Below, one piece after another: positions 18,266-25,750 of a stretch of 64,000 nt of DNA. The notes below the pieces were generated by a model. The model did not search any database. It was given only the letters and a program-made list of their open reading frames with translations, and was not told the DNA's origin. The translations under genes and the position numbers were made by a program. How positions within the stretch are numbered: position 1 is the first letter of the stretch; every line of letters begins with the position of its first letter. Source of the stretch: an uncultured Clostridia bacterium (GTDB taxonomy: Bacteria > Bacillota > Clostridia > TANB77 > CAG-465); assembly GCA_934132895.1 (NCBI GenBank), contig CAKPAG010000002.1, positions 75,657 to 139,656 of the forward strand. Reading direction: 5' to 3'.

Positions 18266-19319
18266 TCTTCCTCTTTCTCCAAGTTTTCTTTTGAGATATT
18301 TTATATATTCTATTATAGTAATTTTTCCACATCTTAGCTACATTTTTTTCACTATAATATTCTGCACATTTTTTAGATTTTGATACAGCTTCATTATAAT
18401 AAGTTCTATCGGAAATAAGTTTTTGTATTTCTGATATAAAACTATTTACATCAGTAGCTTTTAAATAATAACCGTCAAGTATCCCCTTATATAATTCTAT
18501 ATCACGAAGTAATATTGGTAAATTACAATTAGATGCTTCCAAAACAGTCATTGGAAATAATTCTTCAAAGGAAGCTAAAAATAACATATCAGACATGTTA
18601 TATAACGCATTCATCTCTTCCCTTGGAATTATATCTAAAAACTTAACATTCTCAGGTGGATTTTTAAGTATTTTTTTTATTTCATGATATCCATCAGAAA
18701 TTTGTTTAAATGAAAAACCTCCTGCCCATAAAAATTGTACATCTGGCATTTTTTTAGCCACTTCAATAAAGTCCATTATTCCCTTTCTTATCTGCAGTTG
18801 ACCAACTGAAAGTACAACAAATTTATCTTTATTAATTCCATATTTCCTTCTTGTCTTAAGATTTTCTTCTTTTGAAAGTTTACAAAATCTCTTTTGAGAC
18901 ACATAATTCGGAATATATGTTATCTTTTCTCTAGGAATACCATATTCCTCTAATTTATCTATAAAGTATGGATTAACTGTTACTAAAAAATCCATGCTTT
19001 TATAAAATTCAATAACATATTTATATACAATCTTCCTTATAATTTTAGGAAGTTTTAGACTTGTATCTAAGGTTTCTGGTAAAAAGTGTACATATCCTAC
19101 TGTACTAGATTTTACCTTTGCAAATGGTAAGGTTAAAAAGAAGCTAGGATTTATTGTATGATAGTGCCTAATATCTGCAAATTTCAATTTATTTATTCTA
19201 ACATCATAAGTATCATTTAGATGTGTTTTTACAAGACTTACTTGTTCTTCATATGCCGAAAGCACACCTTGACCTTTAACAGTATCTGCTCTTGACATCA
19301 TATTAATTGTTCTAGACAT
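18258..19319 (-). CDS. Family 4 glycosyltransferase
   Basis: A 353-aa GT-B enzyme. The C-terminal half has VLSVGQLQIRKGIMDFIEVA, FLWAGG and the donor-site E-x7-E region ASFEELFPMTVLEA. With the flippase-like protein it probably makes and exports a glycolipid or lipid-linked sugar. The ATG at 19317-19319 is the better start, with TGGGAG about 8 bases before it. An in-frame GTG at 19334 would overlap that ribosome site. Confidence 0.82.
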   Translation of the reverse strand: MSRTINMMSRADTVKGQGVLSAYEEQVSLVKTHLNDTYDVRINKLKFADIRHYHTINPSFFLTLPFAKVKSSTVGYVHFLPETLDTSLKLPKIIRKIVYKYVIEFYKSMDFLVTVNPYFIDKLEEYGIPREKITYIPNYVSQKRFCKLSKEENLKTRRKYGINKDKFVVLSVGQLQIRKGIMDFIEVAKKMPDVQFLWAGGFSFKQISDGYHEIKKILKNPPENVKFLDIIPREEMNALYNMSDMLFLASFEELFPMTVLEASNCNLPILLRDIELYKGILDGYYLKATDVNSFISEIQKLISDRTYYNEAVSKSKKCAEYYSEKNVAKMWKNYYNRIYKISQKKTWRKRKNV

Positions 19320-19362
19320 AAAAACATCTCCCACATAATCTCATTTTAACTTTGATTGCTTA

Positions 19363-19391
19363 ATTATATCATATAACTATAGTAAAAGCAA
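19363..19391 (-). promoter_or_regulatory. Promoter of the GT4/flippase/SDR trio
   Basis: TTGCTT (19386-19391), 17 bases, TATAAT (19363-19368) on the minus strand. The -35 lies in the 3' arm of the upstream terminator hairpin. Confidence 0.65.
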
Positions 19392-19422
19392 CTAAGTAAT
19401 ATTTATTTACCATAGTTGCTTT
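19385..19422 (-). terminator. Terminator of the 660-aa gene
   Basis: Perfect 10-bp stem AAAGCAACTA / TAGTTGCTTT followed by TTTTAC on the minus strand. Confidence 0.7.
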
Positions 19423-19446
19423 CACTAAATTTATAAAACTTTAAAT

Positions 19447-21429
19447 TTATCTATTTGGATCGTCAATAGTCCTTTTTTTATTATTAAGTCTAGTTTCATC
19501 AATAGAGTCTGAAGGCGATTTTGTCTGCAATCCAAGTCTTTCACGTAGTTTATTTGAACGACCTTCACTACGCGAAATATTATCTGCATTTTCTCTAGTA
19601 TATGAACTCATAGCATTTAAAATATTCTTTCTTACAGTAGATCTATTGCTAAATCCTTGGAAAAATCCTCTTATTCTACCTGTTTTAATGTTCTGAAGTA
19701 ATGTACCGTTTTTAATAAATGTCATGAAATTCTTATCAAAAAATTCAATTTCGTCTTTAGACATATTCGCTTTATTTGCATTAAAATCAGATATTACATG
19801 TTGTATTTCTCTTAAAGTTTGAATATCTAATTTATTAAACATAAGTGGTTTATTATCTTTATCAAAGAATTTTCTATAATTTATATTACTACCAGACACA
19901 CTTGTTACAGCTTGCAAAAAGTCTACAGGTTCAGGTATATTATTTCTAAAATGTTCTTCTAAACACTTAGCTAATTTTCCTCTAGCGAAAGGTCCTAAAT
20001 GTTCTCCACTCTTAGCTAAATCTTCATACCCATAATATTTTAAAAATCTTTCTTGTTCTTCCAAAGAAGCATTCATAAATTTATCAGCAATATAGTTTGA
20101 GTCTTTTCTATTTGAGATATCAAGAAGTCCATTTTCTTCTAAATCTTCTTGAGTTCCAACATCTCCACTTACAATAGCATTCCCCACTGACTTGTCTTTT
20201 TTCTCTTTCTTATCTTCTGCTTCCTTTTCATTCTCAGTTCCTGCTAATTCTTCATTTTGTATATCTTCTTCTGTAATATCAATTCCCACTTCAGAAAATT
20301 TATCTGTAAATGTCTGAATATCTTTTTCTAAAGATTTATCTAAGCCCCCTTTTATATTTTCAAGTTCTTTAAAAAACATTTCATAAGTTTGGCTATCAGG
20401 AATACTCTTTAATTCATCTTCTTTAGCTATTCTATCTCCATTTAAAGCGGTTATATTTTGCATAGAATTCTTTAAATCTATATTTTCTTTTTTATCATAT
20501 TCTTTCTTCAATTTTTCTGATTCTCTAAGTGCTTTATCAGATAGATCCCCTATCTTTACGCATTCATCACTTAAAGTCGCAAATTCGCTTCTTAAGCGTT
20601 CTACTTCTTCATTTGGCTTACCTGCATTGATAGCATCTTGTATTTCTTCTTTTTTGTTTTGAGCCTCTGCTAGCTTTGCTTTCCAATCTTCATTATATTT
20701 GTTAGATTCTTCTTCTTTATCTTTTATTTCTTCTTTTATTTTGTCCATTTCAGCTTGTATGTTGTCTCTGTTTTTTTCTTCAGCTGCAATATTATTTTTT
20801 ATATCTTCAAGCTGTTTTTTTACTTCTTCTTTTTTGGAAGTAATAGAGTCCATTTCAGCTTTCATTTTTGCAGCAATCTTTTGTGCATTTTCAATTAATT
20901 TTGATTTTATTTTTAAAATTGTCTCAGCTTCTTTTTTTAAATTAATTTGTTTTTGCTCGTTTGCTTTTACTGCACTCTGAAGTGATTTTTGAAACCCAGA
21001 GCTTAATGTAGTCGGCTCCTTAGGAGCTCTAAATTTTGGATTAGTAGCAAGCTTTGGATTACTTTTTAACTTTTCATCATATTCTTTTTTTCTTTGTTCA
21101 TATCTTTCTTTATCAAAAGAGTACTTGTCATTATTTGCAGAATCAACTTTATTATATGCTTGTTCTAGTTTTAATCTTTTAGTTTCGTTATCTTCATCAG
21201 GATTTAATGAAACTTGAATTTTATTTTGAATTTCATTTCCAGAAGCATCTAAACTCATTTCAGTATAATCTTTATTGTTAAATTCTTCTGCTTTTTCGTC
21301 ATAAAATCTGTTTATTCTTGTTCTTGTTTCTTCTAATCTTTTTAAAACACTATCTCTATTTATATCTTGTTCTTGCAAATCACCTTTTAAACTGTCCAAT
21401 ACATCCTGCATTTCTTTAGTTAACGCCAT
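19447..21429 (-). CDS. Unknown 660-aa coiled-coil protein
   Basis: Not recognised. Residues about 150-360 are almost continuous Lys/Glu-rich heptad-like coiled coil (for example EEVKKQLEDIKNNIAAEEKN). An acidic linker (ENEKEAEDKKEKKD) leads to a globular C-terminal part (about 440-610), and the end is basic and Ser/Arg-rich. There is no signal peptide or membrane helix, so it is probably a cytosolic or cell-envelope-inner structural protein. Its ATG overlaps the stop of a 42-aa gene (TAATG). It lies just downstream of the OLE RNA/oapA unit but has its own promoter. Confidence 0.8.
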   Translation of the reverse strand: MALTKEMQDVLDSLKGDLQEQDINRDSVLKRLEETRTRINRFYDEKAEEFNNKDYTEMSLDASGNEIQNKIQVSLNPDEDNETKRLKLEQAYNKVDSANNDKYSFDKERYEQRKKEYDEKLKSNPKLATNPKFRAPKEPTTLSSGFQKSLQSAVKANEQKQINLKKEAETILKIKSKLIENAQKIAAKMKAEMDSITSKKEEVKKQLEDIKNNIAAEEKNRDNIQAEMDKIKEEIKDKEEESNKYNEDWKAKLAEAQNKKEEIQDAINAGKPNEEVERLRSEFATLSDECVKIGDLSDKALRESEKLKKEYDKKENIDLKNSMQNITALNGDRIAKEDELKSIPDSQTYEMFFKELENIKGGLDKSLEKDIQTFTDKFSEVGIDITEEDIQNEELAGTENEKEAEDKKEKKDKSVGNAIVSGDVGTQEDLEENGLLDISNRKDSNYIADKFMNASLEEQERFLKYYGYEDLAKSGEHLGPFARGKLAKCLEEHFRNNIPEPVDFLQAVTSVSGSNINYRKFFDKDNKPLMFNKLDIQTLREIQHVISDFNANKANMSKDEIEFFDKNFMTFIKNGTLLQNIKTGRIRGFFQGFSNRSTVRKNILNAMSSYTRENADNISRSEGRSNKLRERLGLQTKSPSDSIDETRLNNKKRTIDDPNR

Positions 21430-21557
21430 TATTTTTCACTCCTTTTTTCTATTTCTTGAGCTTTTAAAAGTTCGTTATATACTTCATCACATTTTTTTAT
21501 AAGTTCAATGTTTTCTTTCAAACTTTTCATATCTTCATCTAATTTTTCTTTTCCCAT
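21429..21557 (-). CDS. Small 42-aa charged protein coupled to the coiled-coil gene
   Basis: A minus-strand ATG at 21555-21557 opens a 42-codon frame, MGKEKLDEDMKSLKENIELI and onward, ending in a TAA that overlaps the next ATG (TAATG). The product is a short Lys/Glu-rich helix similar in character to the coiled coil encoded next, and may dimerise with it. AGGAG near its end is the ribosome site of the large gene. A consensus promoter lies just upstream. Confidence 0.65.
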   Translation of the reverse strand: MGKEKLDEDMKSLKENIELIKKCDEVYNELLKAQEIEKRSEK

Positions 21558-21595
21558 ACTTTCTCAACCTTTCAATGTATAATATTACTTATTTA

Positions 21596-21624
21596 ATTAT
21601 ATTATATATATTTATAGTTGTCAA
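21596..21624 (-). promoter_or_regulatory. Promoter of the 42-aa and 660-aa genes
   Basis: TTGACA (21619-21624), 17 bases, TATAAT (21596-21601) on the minus strand. Confidence 0.8.
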
Positions 21625-21650
21625 TAATTTGAACAAAATGTAAATAAAAA

Positions 21651-21682
21651 GAGATAATAGCCATTTTTTTGCCATTTATCTC
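21651..21682 (-). terminator. Terminator overlapping the end of oapA
   Basis: GAGATAA / TTATCTC stem with a T-rich loop, followed by TTTTTATTT on the minus strand. It begins within the last codons of oapA. Confidence 0.6.
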
Positions 21683-22323
21683 GATTTATCATCATTATTA
21701 TTTTTACTCTTTTTATATTTTTTTAATATGTTATTTATTGATGTATAATGTATCACCTTTCCAACCGCAAATATTACTTGGTCAGAATGTTTCATTACAA
21801 TACTTTTTTCTATAGCTTTTCCTCCAACTGTAATTGAAGCAACCACAGCACTAAATATTATAGTCACTATTGATGTATCTAAATGAAATACATTTGCAAA
21901 TTTTATAGCAAGCATTGCACTTAAAGCACCAGATGCTACACCACATACATCCCCTACAACATCGTTACAAACACTGGAAACTTTTTCTTGATATTTAACC
22001 AGCTTAACCGTTTCCTTTGCACCAACTTGTTTTTTAGCAGCTTTTGCGTGGAAAGATTTTTCACTTGCACTTATAACTGCCATTCCTATCATATCAAACA
22101 AAATACCAATTGCTATTATTATAAATAAAAGAACGGTAGCAACTACAATATTCAATTTATCAATTAATAAATTAGATATAGTACTAAAACCTATTGACAA
22201 CATAAAAGTTATCAAAAATATATAATATATCCATTTATTTTCTTTACTATTTTTTTTGACTTTTTTGTTTTTTATATTTTGATTTTCTGATTCCTTCGAG
22301 TGATAATCACTTGAATTTTTCAC
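21676..22323 (-). CDS. oapA: OapA: OLE RNA-associated membrane protein
   Basis: A 215-aa protein with a charged N-terminus and four membrane helices (about 31-53, 58-85, 122-145, 148-170). Between helices 2 and 3 lies SEKSFHAKAAKKQVGAKE, then CNDVVGDVCGVASGA with the D-x3-D motif (D121, D125) known for OapA. OapA binds OLE RNA at the membrane and is needed for its stress function in alkaliphilic bacilli. The gene begins with GTG after AAGGAGA and directly follows the OLE RNA, the usual arrangement. The assignment rests on motif, topology and position together. Confidence 0.85.
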   Translation of the reverse strand: MKNSSDYHSKESENQNIKNKKVKKNSKENKWIYYIFLITFMLSIGFSTISNLLIDKLNIVVATVLLFIIIAIGILFDMIGMAVISASEKSFHAKAAKKQVGAKETVKLVKYQEKVSSVCNDVVGDVCGVASGALSAMLAIKFANVFHLDTSIVTIIFSAVVASITVGGKAIEKSIVMKHSDQVIFAVGKVIHYTSINNILKKYKKSKNNNDDKSR

Positions 22324-22344
22324 TTTTTATTCTCTCCTTAATAA

Positions 22345-22910
22345 TATATGTATATGTTTTAGGCAATATACTAAGTAAATTTTGCGGCTTAGGTCAAGTC
22401 GGTTTTCCCTACTCATTACCATTTGTTACCTCCTGGCCGTTTCCATTTAAAACGAGCAACTTGTAAAATTGTCACTTGATCACCACTTAGACCACACTTT
22501 AATCCCTAATATATCTTGTTACAACAGTCTAGAGACTTTCTCAAACAGACCTTTCCACATGCTTATTCGCTTTTGCACTTGTAATTTCAAAGACAAACAT
22601 TGTATTTATTTGGCCAAATAATCTACTTGCTTACCATCTTATCCGCTACAACCACTCACGACAGACTACAGCTAATATTAGTACTCTCTAATATCAGGTT
22701 TTCATCATAGAATATATTATGATGCCTCTCGAGAAGAAGGCACTAACCTTTACATGCCATTGCAAATGCACCTTAATCTCTTTCTTCATATAAAAGCCCC
22801 CATCTGGGCGACAAAAGCAAATATACAAAGCTTCATCGATACGTCCTGTGATGGATTTTTAGGCCCACCTTTGCATATGGGATTCTGACTAGAATACTGC
22901 ACCTATAACA
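22345..22910 (-). ncRNA. ole: OLE RNA (ornate, large, extremophilic)
   Basis: About 565 bases with no coding frame. Base composition is clearly less AT-rich than other spacers, with many short complementary segments, and it lies directly before oapA on the same strand. Size, lack of codons, place and partner gene all fit OLE RNA. Candidate structured pieces include GTAGTCTGTCGTGAGTGG, GCCCAGATGGGGGCTTTT and AACGGCCAGGAGGTAAC on the minus strand. The 5' end is set by the promoter at 22917-22945. The 3' end is approximate. A covariance-model match has not been run. Confidence 0.82.
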
Positions 22911-22916
22911 TATATT

Positions 22917-22945
22917 ATTATAACATATATATTCAAAAAAAGCAA
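22917..22945 (-). promoter_or_regulatory. Promoter of the OLE RNA
   Basis: TTGCTT (22940-22945), 17 bases, TATAAT (22917-22922) on the minus strand. The predicted first base is near 22910. Confidence 0.75.
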
Positions 22946-23004
22946 ATATTATGAACAAATTAATAATAAATTATGTAAAAAGCATCTACTTTAATCAAGA
23001 AAAA

Positions 23005-23030
23005 CTAGCTATTTAAATTTAAATAGCTAG
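23005..23030 (-). terminator. Terminator of the 104-aa gene
   Basis: A 26-base perfect palindrome (arms CTAGCTATTTAAA / TTTAAATAGCTAG) followed by TTTTTCTTG on the minus strand. It isolates the 104-aa gene from the OLE promoter. Confidence 0.75.
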
Positions 23031-23043
23031 TAAGGTTTATTAT

Positions 23044-23358
23044 TTAATATTCTTCATCATAATCATCAGCTTCTCCACCGTTATATAACGCTAAAAGAAC
23101 TAATGCATAATCTTTAGATATTGACAATTTTGTATTTCTTGGAAAATAGCCTTTTACTTCCTTGAAAAAATCATCAAAATTATCTACAATGACTACTCCT
23201 ATCTCCATATCTTCCTCTGGAGTTTCCTTTCCTTTTTTATAAGCTTTTGCAAAAACTTCTCCATTGTGGTCGATGTCTAGTACATACCGTGTTTTGGGTA
23301 CATCATAATAACCTACCACAGGCATTACCTTGTTTAAATCATTAATATTCAAAATCAT
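23044..23358 (-). CDS. Unknown 104-aa acidic protein
   Basis: Not recognised. A small, acidic, probably alpha/beta protein ending in an Asp/Glu/Tyr tail (GGEADDYDEEY), without membrane segments. AGGAGG precedes the ATG, and it has its own promoter and terminator. Residue 24 is Arg encoded by the very rare CGG (23287-23289) after ACA. A +1 shift there would hit a stop within three codons, so it must be read in frame. Confidence 0.75.
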   Translation of the reverse strand: MILNINDLNKVMPVVGYYDVPKTRYVLDIDHNGEVFAKAYKKGKETPEEDMEIGVVIVDNFDDFFKEVKGYFPRNTKLSISKDYALVLLALYNGGEADDYDEEY

Positions 23359-23438
23359 TTCAGATTCCTCCTATAAAATTTTATATTTTACATATATTAT
23401 TTTATATATGTTTATCAGTTGTAATTAATTATGTTAAT

Positions 23439-23467
23439 ATAATATCATACTATTCGCTTTTTGTCAA
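23439..23467 (-). promoter_or_regulatory. Promoter of the 104-aa gene
   Basis: TTGACA (23462-23467), 17 bases, TATTAT (23439-23444) on the minus strand, with a leader of about 75 bases. Confidence 0.7.
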
Positions 23468-23510
23468 TATAATTTCAATATAGTTTAATAATTTGCATTT
23501 AATTTTAAAA

Positions 23511-23547
23511 AAATGTTGAAGTATAATTTTTTTACACTTCAACATTT
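23511..23547 (-). terminator. Terminator after rplS
   Basis: AAATGTTGAAGT / ACTTCAACATTT stem followed by a T run on the minus strand. It ends the ylxM-to-rplS operon. Confidence 0.8.
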
Positions 23548-23553
23548 ATTATA

Positions 23554-23898
23554 TTAGTTTAATTTTTCTTTAGTCTTAGCTGCTTTTCCTACTCTATCTC
23601 TTAAATAATATAATTTAGCACGTCTAACTTTACCTTGTCTTTTCACTTCGATTTTAGCAATCTTTGGTGAATTAACTGGGAAAGTTCTTTCAACACCGAT
23701 ACCGCTAGATATTTTTCTAACTGTAAATGTTTCATTAAGACCAGCATTTTGACGTTTTATAACAGTACCTGTGAATATTTGAATTCTTTCTCTGTTACCT
23801 TCTTTAATTTTTACGTGTACATCTACTGTATCACCTATATTAAATTTATCAACGTTTTCTTTTTTGTATTCAGATTCTATTGCTTTTATTATATCCAT
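23554..23898 (-). CDS. rplS: 50S ribosomal protein L19
   Basis: 114 aa, the usual length. NIGDTVDVHVKIKEGNRERI, FTVRKISSGIGVERTFP and the C-terminal KVRRAKLYYLRDRVGKAAK are the L19 signature. It sits at the subunit interface of the ribosome. AAGGAGGG precedes the ATG. It is the last gene of ylxM-ffh-rpsP-khpA-rimM-trmD-rplS, a widely conserved Firmicute order. Confidence 0.97.
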   Translation of the reverse strand: MDIIKAIESEYKKENVDKFNIGDTVDVHVKIKEGNRERIQIFTGTVIKRQNAGLNETFTVRKISSGIGVERTFPVNSPKIAKIEVKRQGKVRRAKLYYLRDRVGKAAKTKEKLN

Positions 23899-23990
23899 TT
23901 TAATTTTCCCTCCTTTTCAATTAATATATTTTAAGACATTAATTATATATTAATCATCTTATAACCTTTGATATATTTAAATTAATTTTG

Positions 23991-24699
23991 TTATTTGTTA
24001 TCAGTTTTCTCTAAAAACTCAGGTCTATACTTTTTAGTTATTCTAATAGATTCTTTTTTTCTATATTCAGCTATTTTCTGATGATTTCCGAGAAAGTAAT
24101 ATGCTAGGTACTTCTTTTCCTCTAAATACATTTGGTTTGGTATATTGAGGATATTCAAGTAATCTAGTTGTATGAGATTCTTCAAGTAAAGAACCTTCAG
24201 TAAGCACTCCCGGAATAAGTCTAACTACACTATCAATTAATACTTGAGAAGCAAGTTCACCACCTGTTAACACATAGTCACCTATTGATATTTCTAGAAT
24301 ATCATATTCTTCTATTATTCTTTCATCAATTCCCTCATAATGGCCACATATTATTATGTAGTCAAAATTATCTTCTGAGATTTCTTTAGAAAGATTAAAA
24401 TTTAAAAGTTTCCCACGTGGTGACATATATATTATTTTAGATTTATTAGTAGATATATTTTTTAAATATTCTAAAGAATAATCTATTGCTAAACTTAATG
24501 GTTCACACGAAATAACCATTCCACTTCCTCCACCACATGGTGGAAAATCTACTCGATTATGTTTATCATTTGAAAAATCTCTAATATCAACTAAATGAAT
24601 TGATATTTTTTCTTCTCCTATAGCTTTTTTAATAGCGTTAGTATTCAGAAAATTTTCAAACATTTCTTTAAACAAAGTAAGTATTACAAAATGTTTCAT
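23991..24699 (-). CDS. trmD: tRNA (guanine37-N1)-methyltransferase, needs +1 frameshift
   Basis: TrmD methylates G37 of tRNAs with SAM through a trefoil knot. The first 203 codons encode MSPRGK, GHYEGIDERI and IGDYVLTGGELA. At 24088-24090 the frame meets CGG after CUU UCU and would end seven codons later. Skipping one C (24090) continues as GNHQKIAEYRKKESIRITKK, the conserved TrmD C-terminal domain, giving 235 aa, the normal length. Without the shift the tRNA-binding domain is lost. It overlaps rimM by four bases. I read this as recoding, not a pseudogene. Confidence 0.93.
24087..24093 (-). other. +1 recoding site in trmD (UCU-C-GGA)
   Basis: Zero frame: CUU UCU CGG AAA. Required: UCU, skip C, GGA AAU CAU (S-G-N-H). 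The conserved TrmD glycine is restored. Confidence 0.8.
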
Positions 24700-25199
24700 A
24701 TTAATCCTTCCATCAATTTAACATATATTTTTTTAGACTTTATATCTACTTTTTTTATAACATCAGAAATTGCAGGTAAATAAATTTTAGATTTATCTTC
24801 TCTTTCAACTTCATAAACGTCATTTGCTCCAGTATTAAATACATAAGTAAGTTTTCCTATTACATTTCCACTCTCTTCTTCTACTATATCAGAAAAAAGT
24901 AAGTCTTCTATATAATAAGTATTATCATCTAGCTCTTTTAAAGCATTTCTTGGTATATACACATCTTTAGTTTTAAGTTCAAGTGCTTCATTTGCATCGT
25001 TAATTCCTTCAAGCTTGATAACTAACATATTCTTATGAACTCTTGCCCTTTTTATTTTATATTTTTCTTTTAACTCTTTATCAAAATATATACTCTTAAG
25101 ATTTGTAAGGTTTAATATATCATCCGTATACGGATATATTTTTATTTCACCTTTTATACCATGAATATTTGCTACATTACCTATTAAAATACTTTCCAT
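24696..25199 (-). CDS. rimM: Ribosome maturation factor RimM
   Basis: 167 aa, normal length. The N-terminal domain has ILIGNVANIHGIKGEIKIYP, and the C-terminal PRC-barrel has DLLFSDIVEEESGNVIGKL and DVYEVEREDKSKIYLPAI. It binds S19 and helps 30S head assembly. It follows khpA by six bases and overlaps trmD (ATGA). There are no odd features. Confidence 0.95.
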   Translation of the reverse strand: MESILIGNVANIHGIKGEIKIYPYTDDILNLTNLKSIYFDKELKEKYKIKRARVHKNMLVIKLEGINDANEALELKTKDVYIPRNALKELDDNTYYIEDLLFSDIVEEESGNVIGKLTYVFNTGANDVYEVEREDKSKIYLPAISDVIKKVDIKSKKIYVKLMEGLI

Positions 25200-25205
25200 T
25201 AAAAA

Positions 25206-25451
25206 CTACTCACCTTTATTTTCTTCAACTTCAACTGTAACTTTTTTATGTTCTTTCATAGCATATGCATAGATTAATTCTCTTATTGAACGTATTATTC
25301 TACCTTCTTTTCCAATAACTCTACCCATATCTTCTTTATCTACTTTAAGTTTTAAAACAATTCTTGATTCAACTTGTTCTTCACTTATTTCAACATTTTC
25401 TGGATGATTTACAAGGTTTTTTACAATATATTCTAATAAATTTTTATACAT
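25206..25451 (-). CDS. khpA: KH-domain RNA-binding protein KhpA
   Basis: An 81-aa single KH domain (YlqC/KhpA). The GXXG loop is in DMGRVIGKEGRIIRSI. In Gram-positive bacteria it pairs with KhpB as a small-RNA and mRNA chaperone. It lies between rpsP and rimM, its standard place. A good GGGGG-type ribosome site precedes the ATG. Confidence 0.93.
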   Translation of the reverse strand: MYKNLLEYIVKNLVNHPENVEISEEQVESRIVLKLKVDKEDMGRVIGKEGRIIRSIRELIYAYAMKEHKKVTVEVEENKGE

Positions 25452-25464
25452 TTTTAAATCCCCC

Positions 25465-25707
25465 TTATATTTCTATTCCTGCTTTTTTAATAAGTGCTAA
25501 AGCAGTATCAGTAGGTTTTGCACCTTTTTTCATCCAATCTAAAACTTTTTCTTTGTCTACTTTTAAATCAGCTGGTTCAACCATTGGATTATATGTACCA
25601 ACTTTTTCTATAAATCTTCCATCAGCTGGATATCTTGAATCAGCAACTACAATAGTGTAATATGGAGATTTTTTAGCACCATCTCTTCTTAATCTTATCT
25701 TTACCAT
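25465..25707 (-). CDS. rpsP: 30S ribosomal protein S16
   Basis: 80 aa. The start MVKIRLRRDGAKKSPYYTIV and the DSRYPADGRFIEKVGTYNP block identify S16. It is an early-binding protein of the 30S body. AAGGAGGTG precedes the ATG. It lies 43 bases after ffh in the conserved operon. Confidence 0.97.
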   Translation of the reverse strand: MVKIRLRRDGAKKSPYYTIVVADSRYPADGRFIEKVGTYNPMVEPADLKVDKEKVLDWMKKGAKPTDTALALIKKAGIEI

Positions 25708-25750
25708 ATTAATTCACCTCCTTTAAATGAATTATATTATTATCTCTTTG

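Noticed and set aside
22345..22910. tmRNA, RNase P RNA or a riboswitch
   Set aside because: No tag-peptide frame or tRNA-like ends were seen, no P-RNA core was recognised, and the stretch is too long for a riboswitch. The oapA gene beside it points to OLE RNA.
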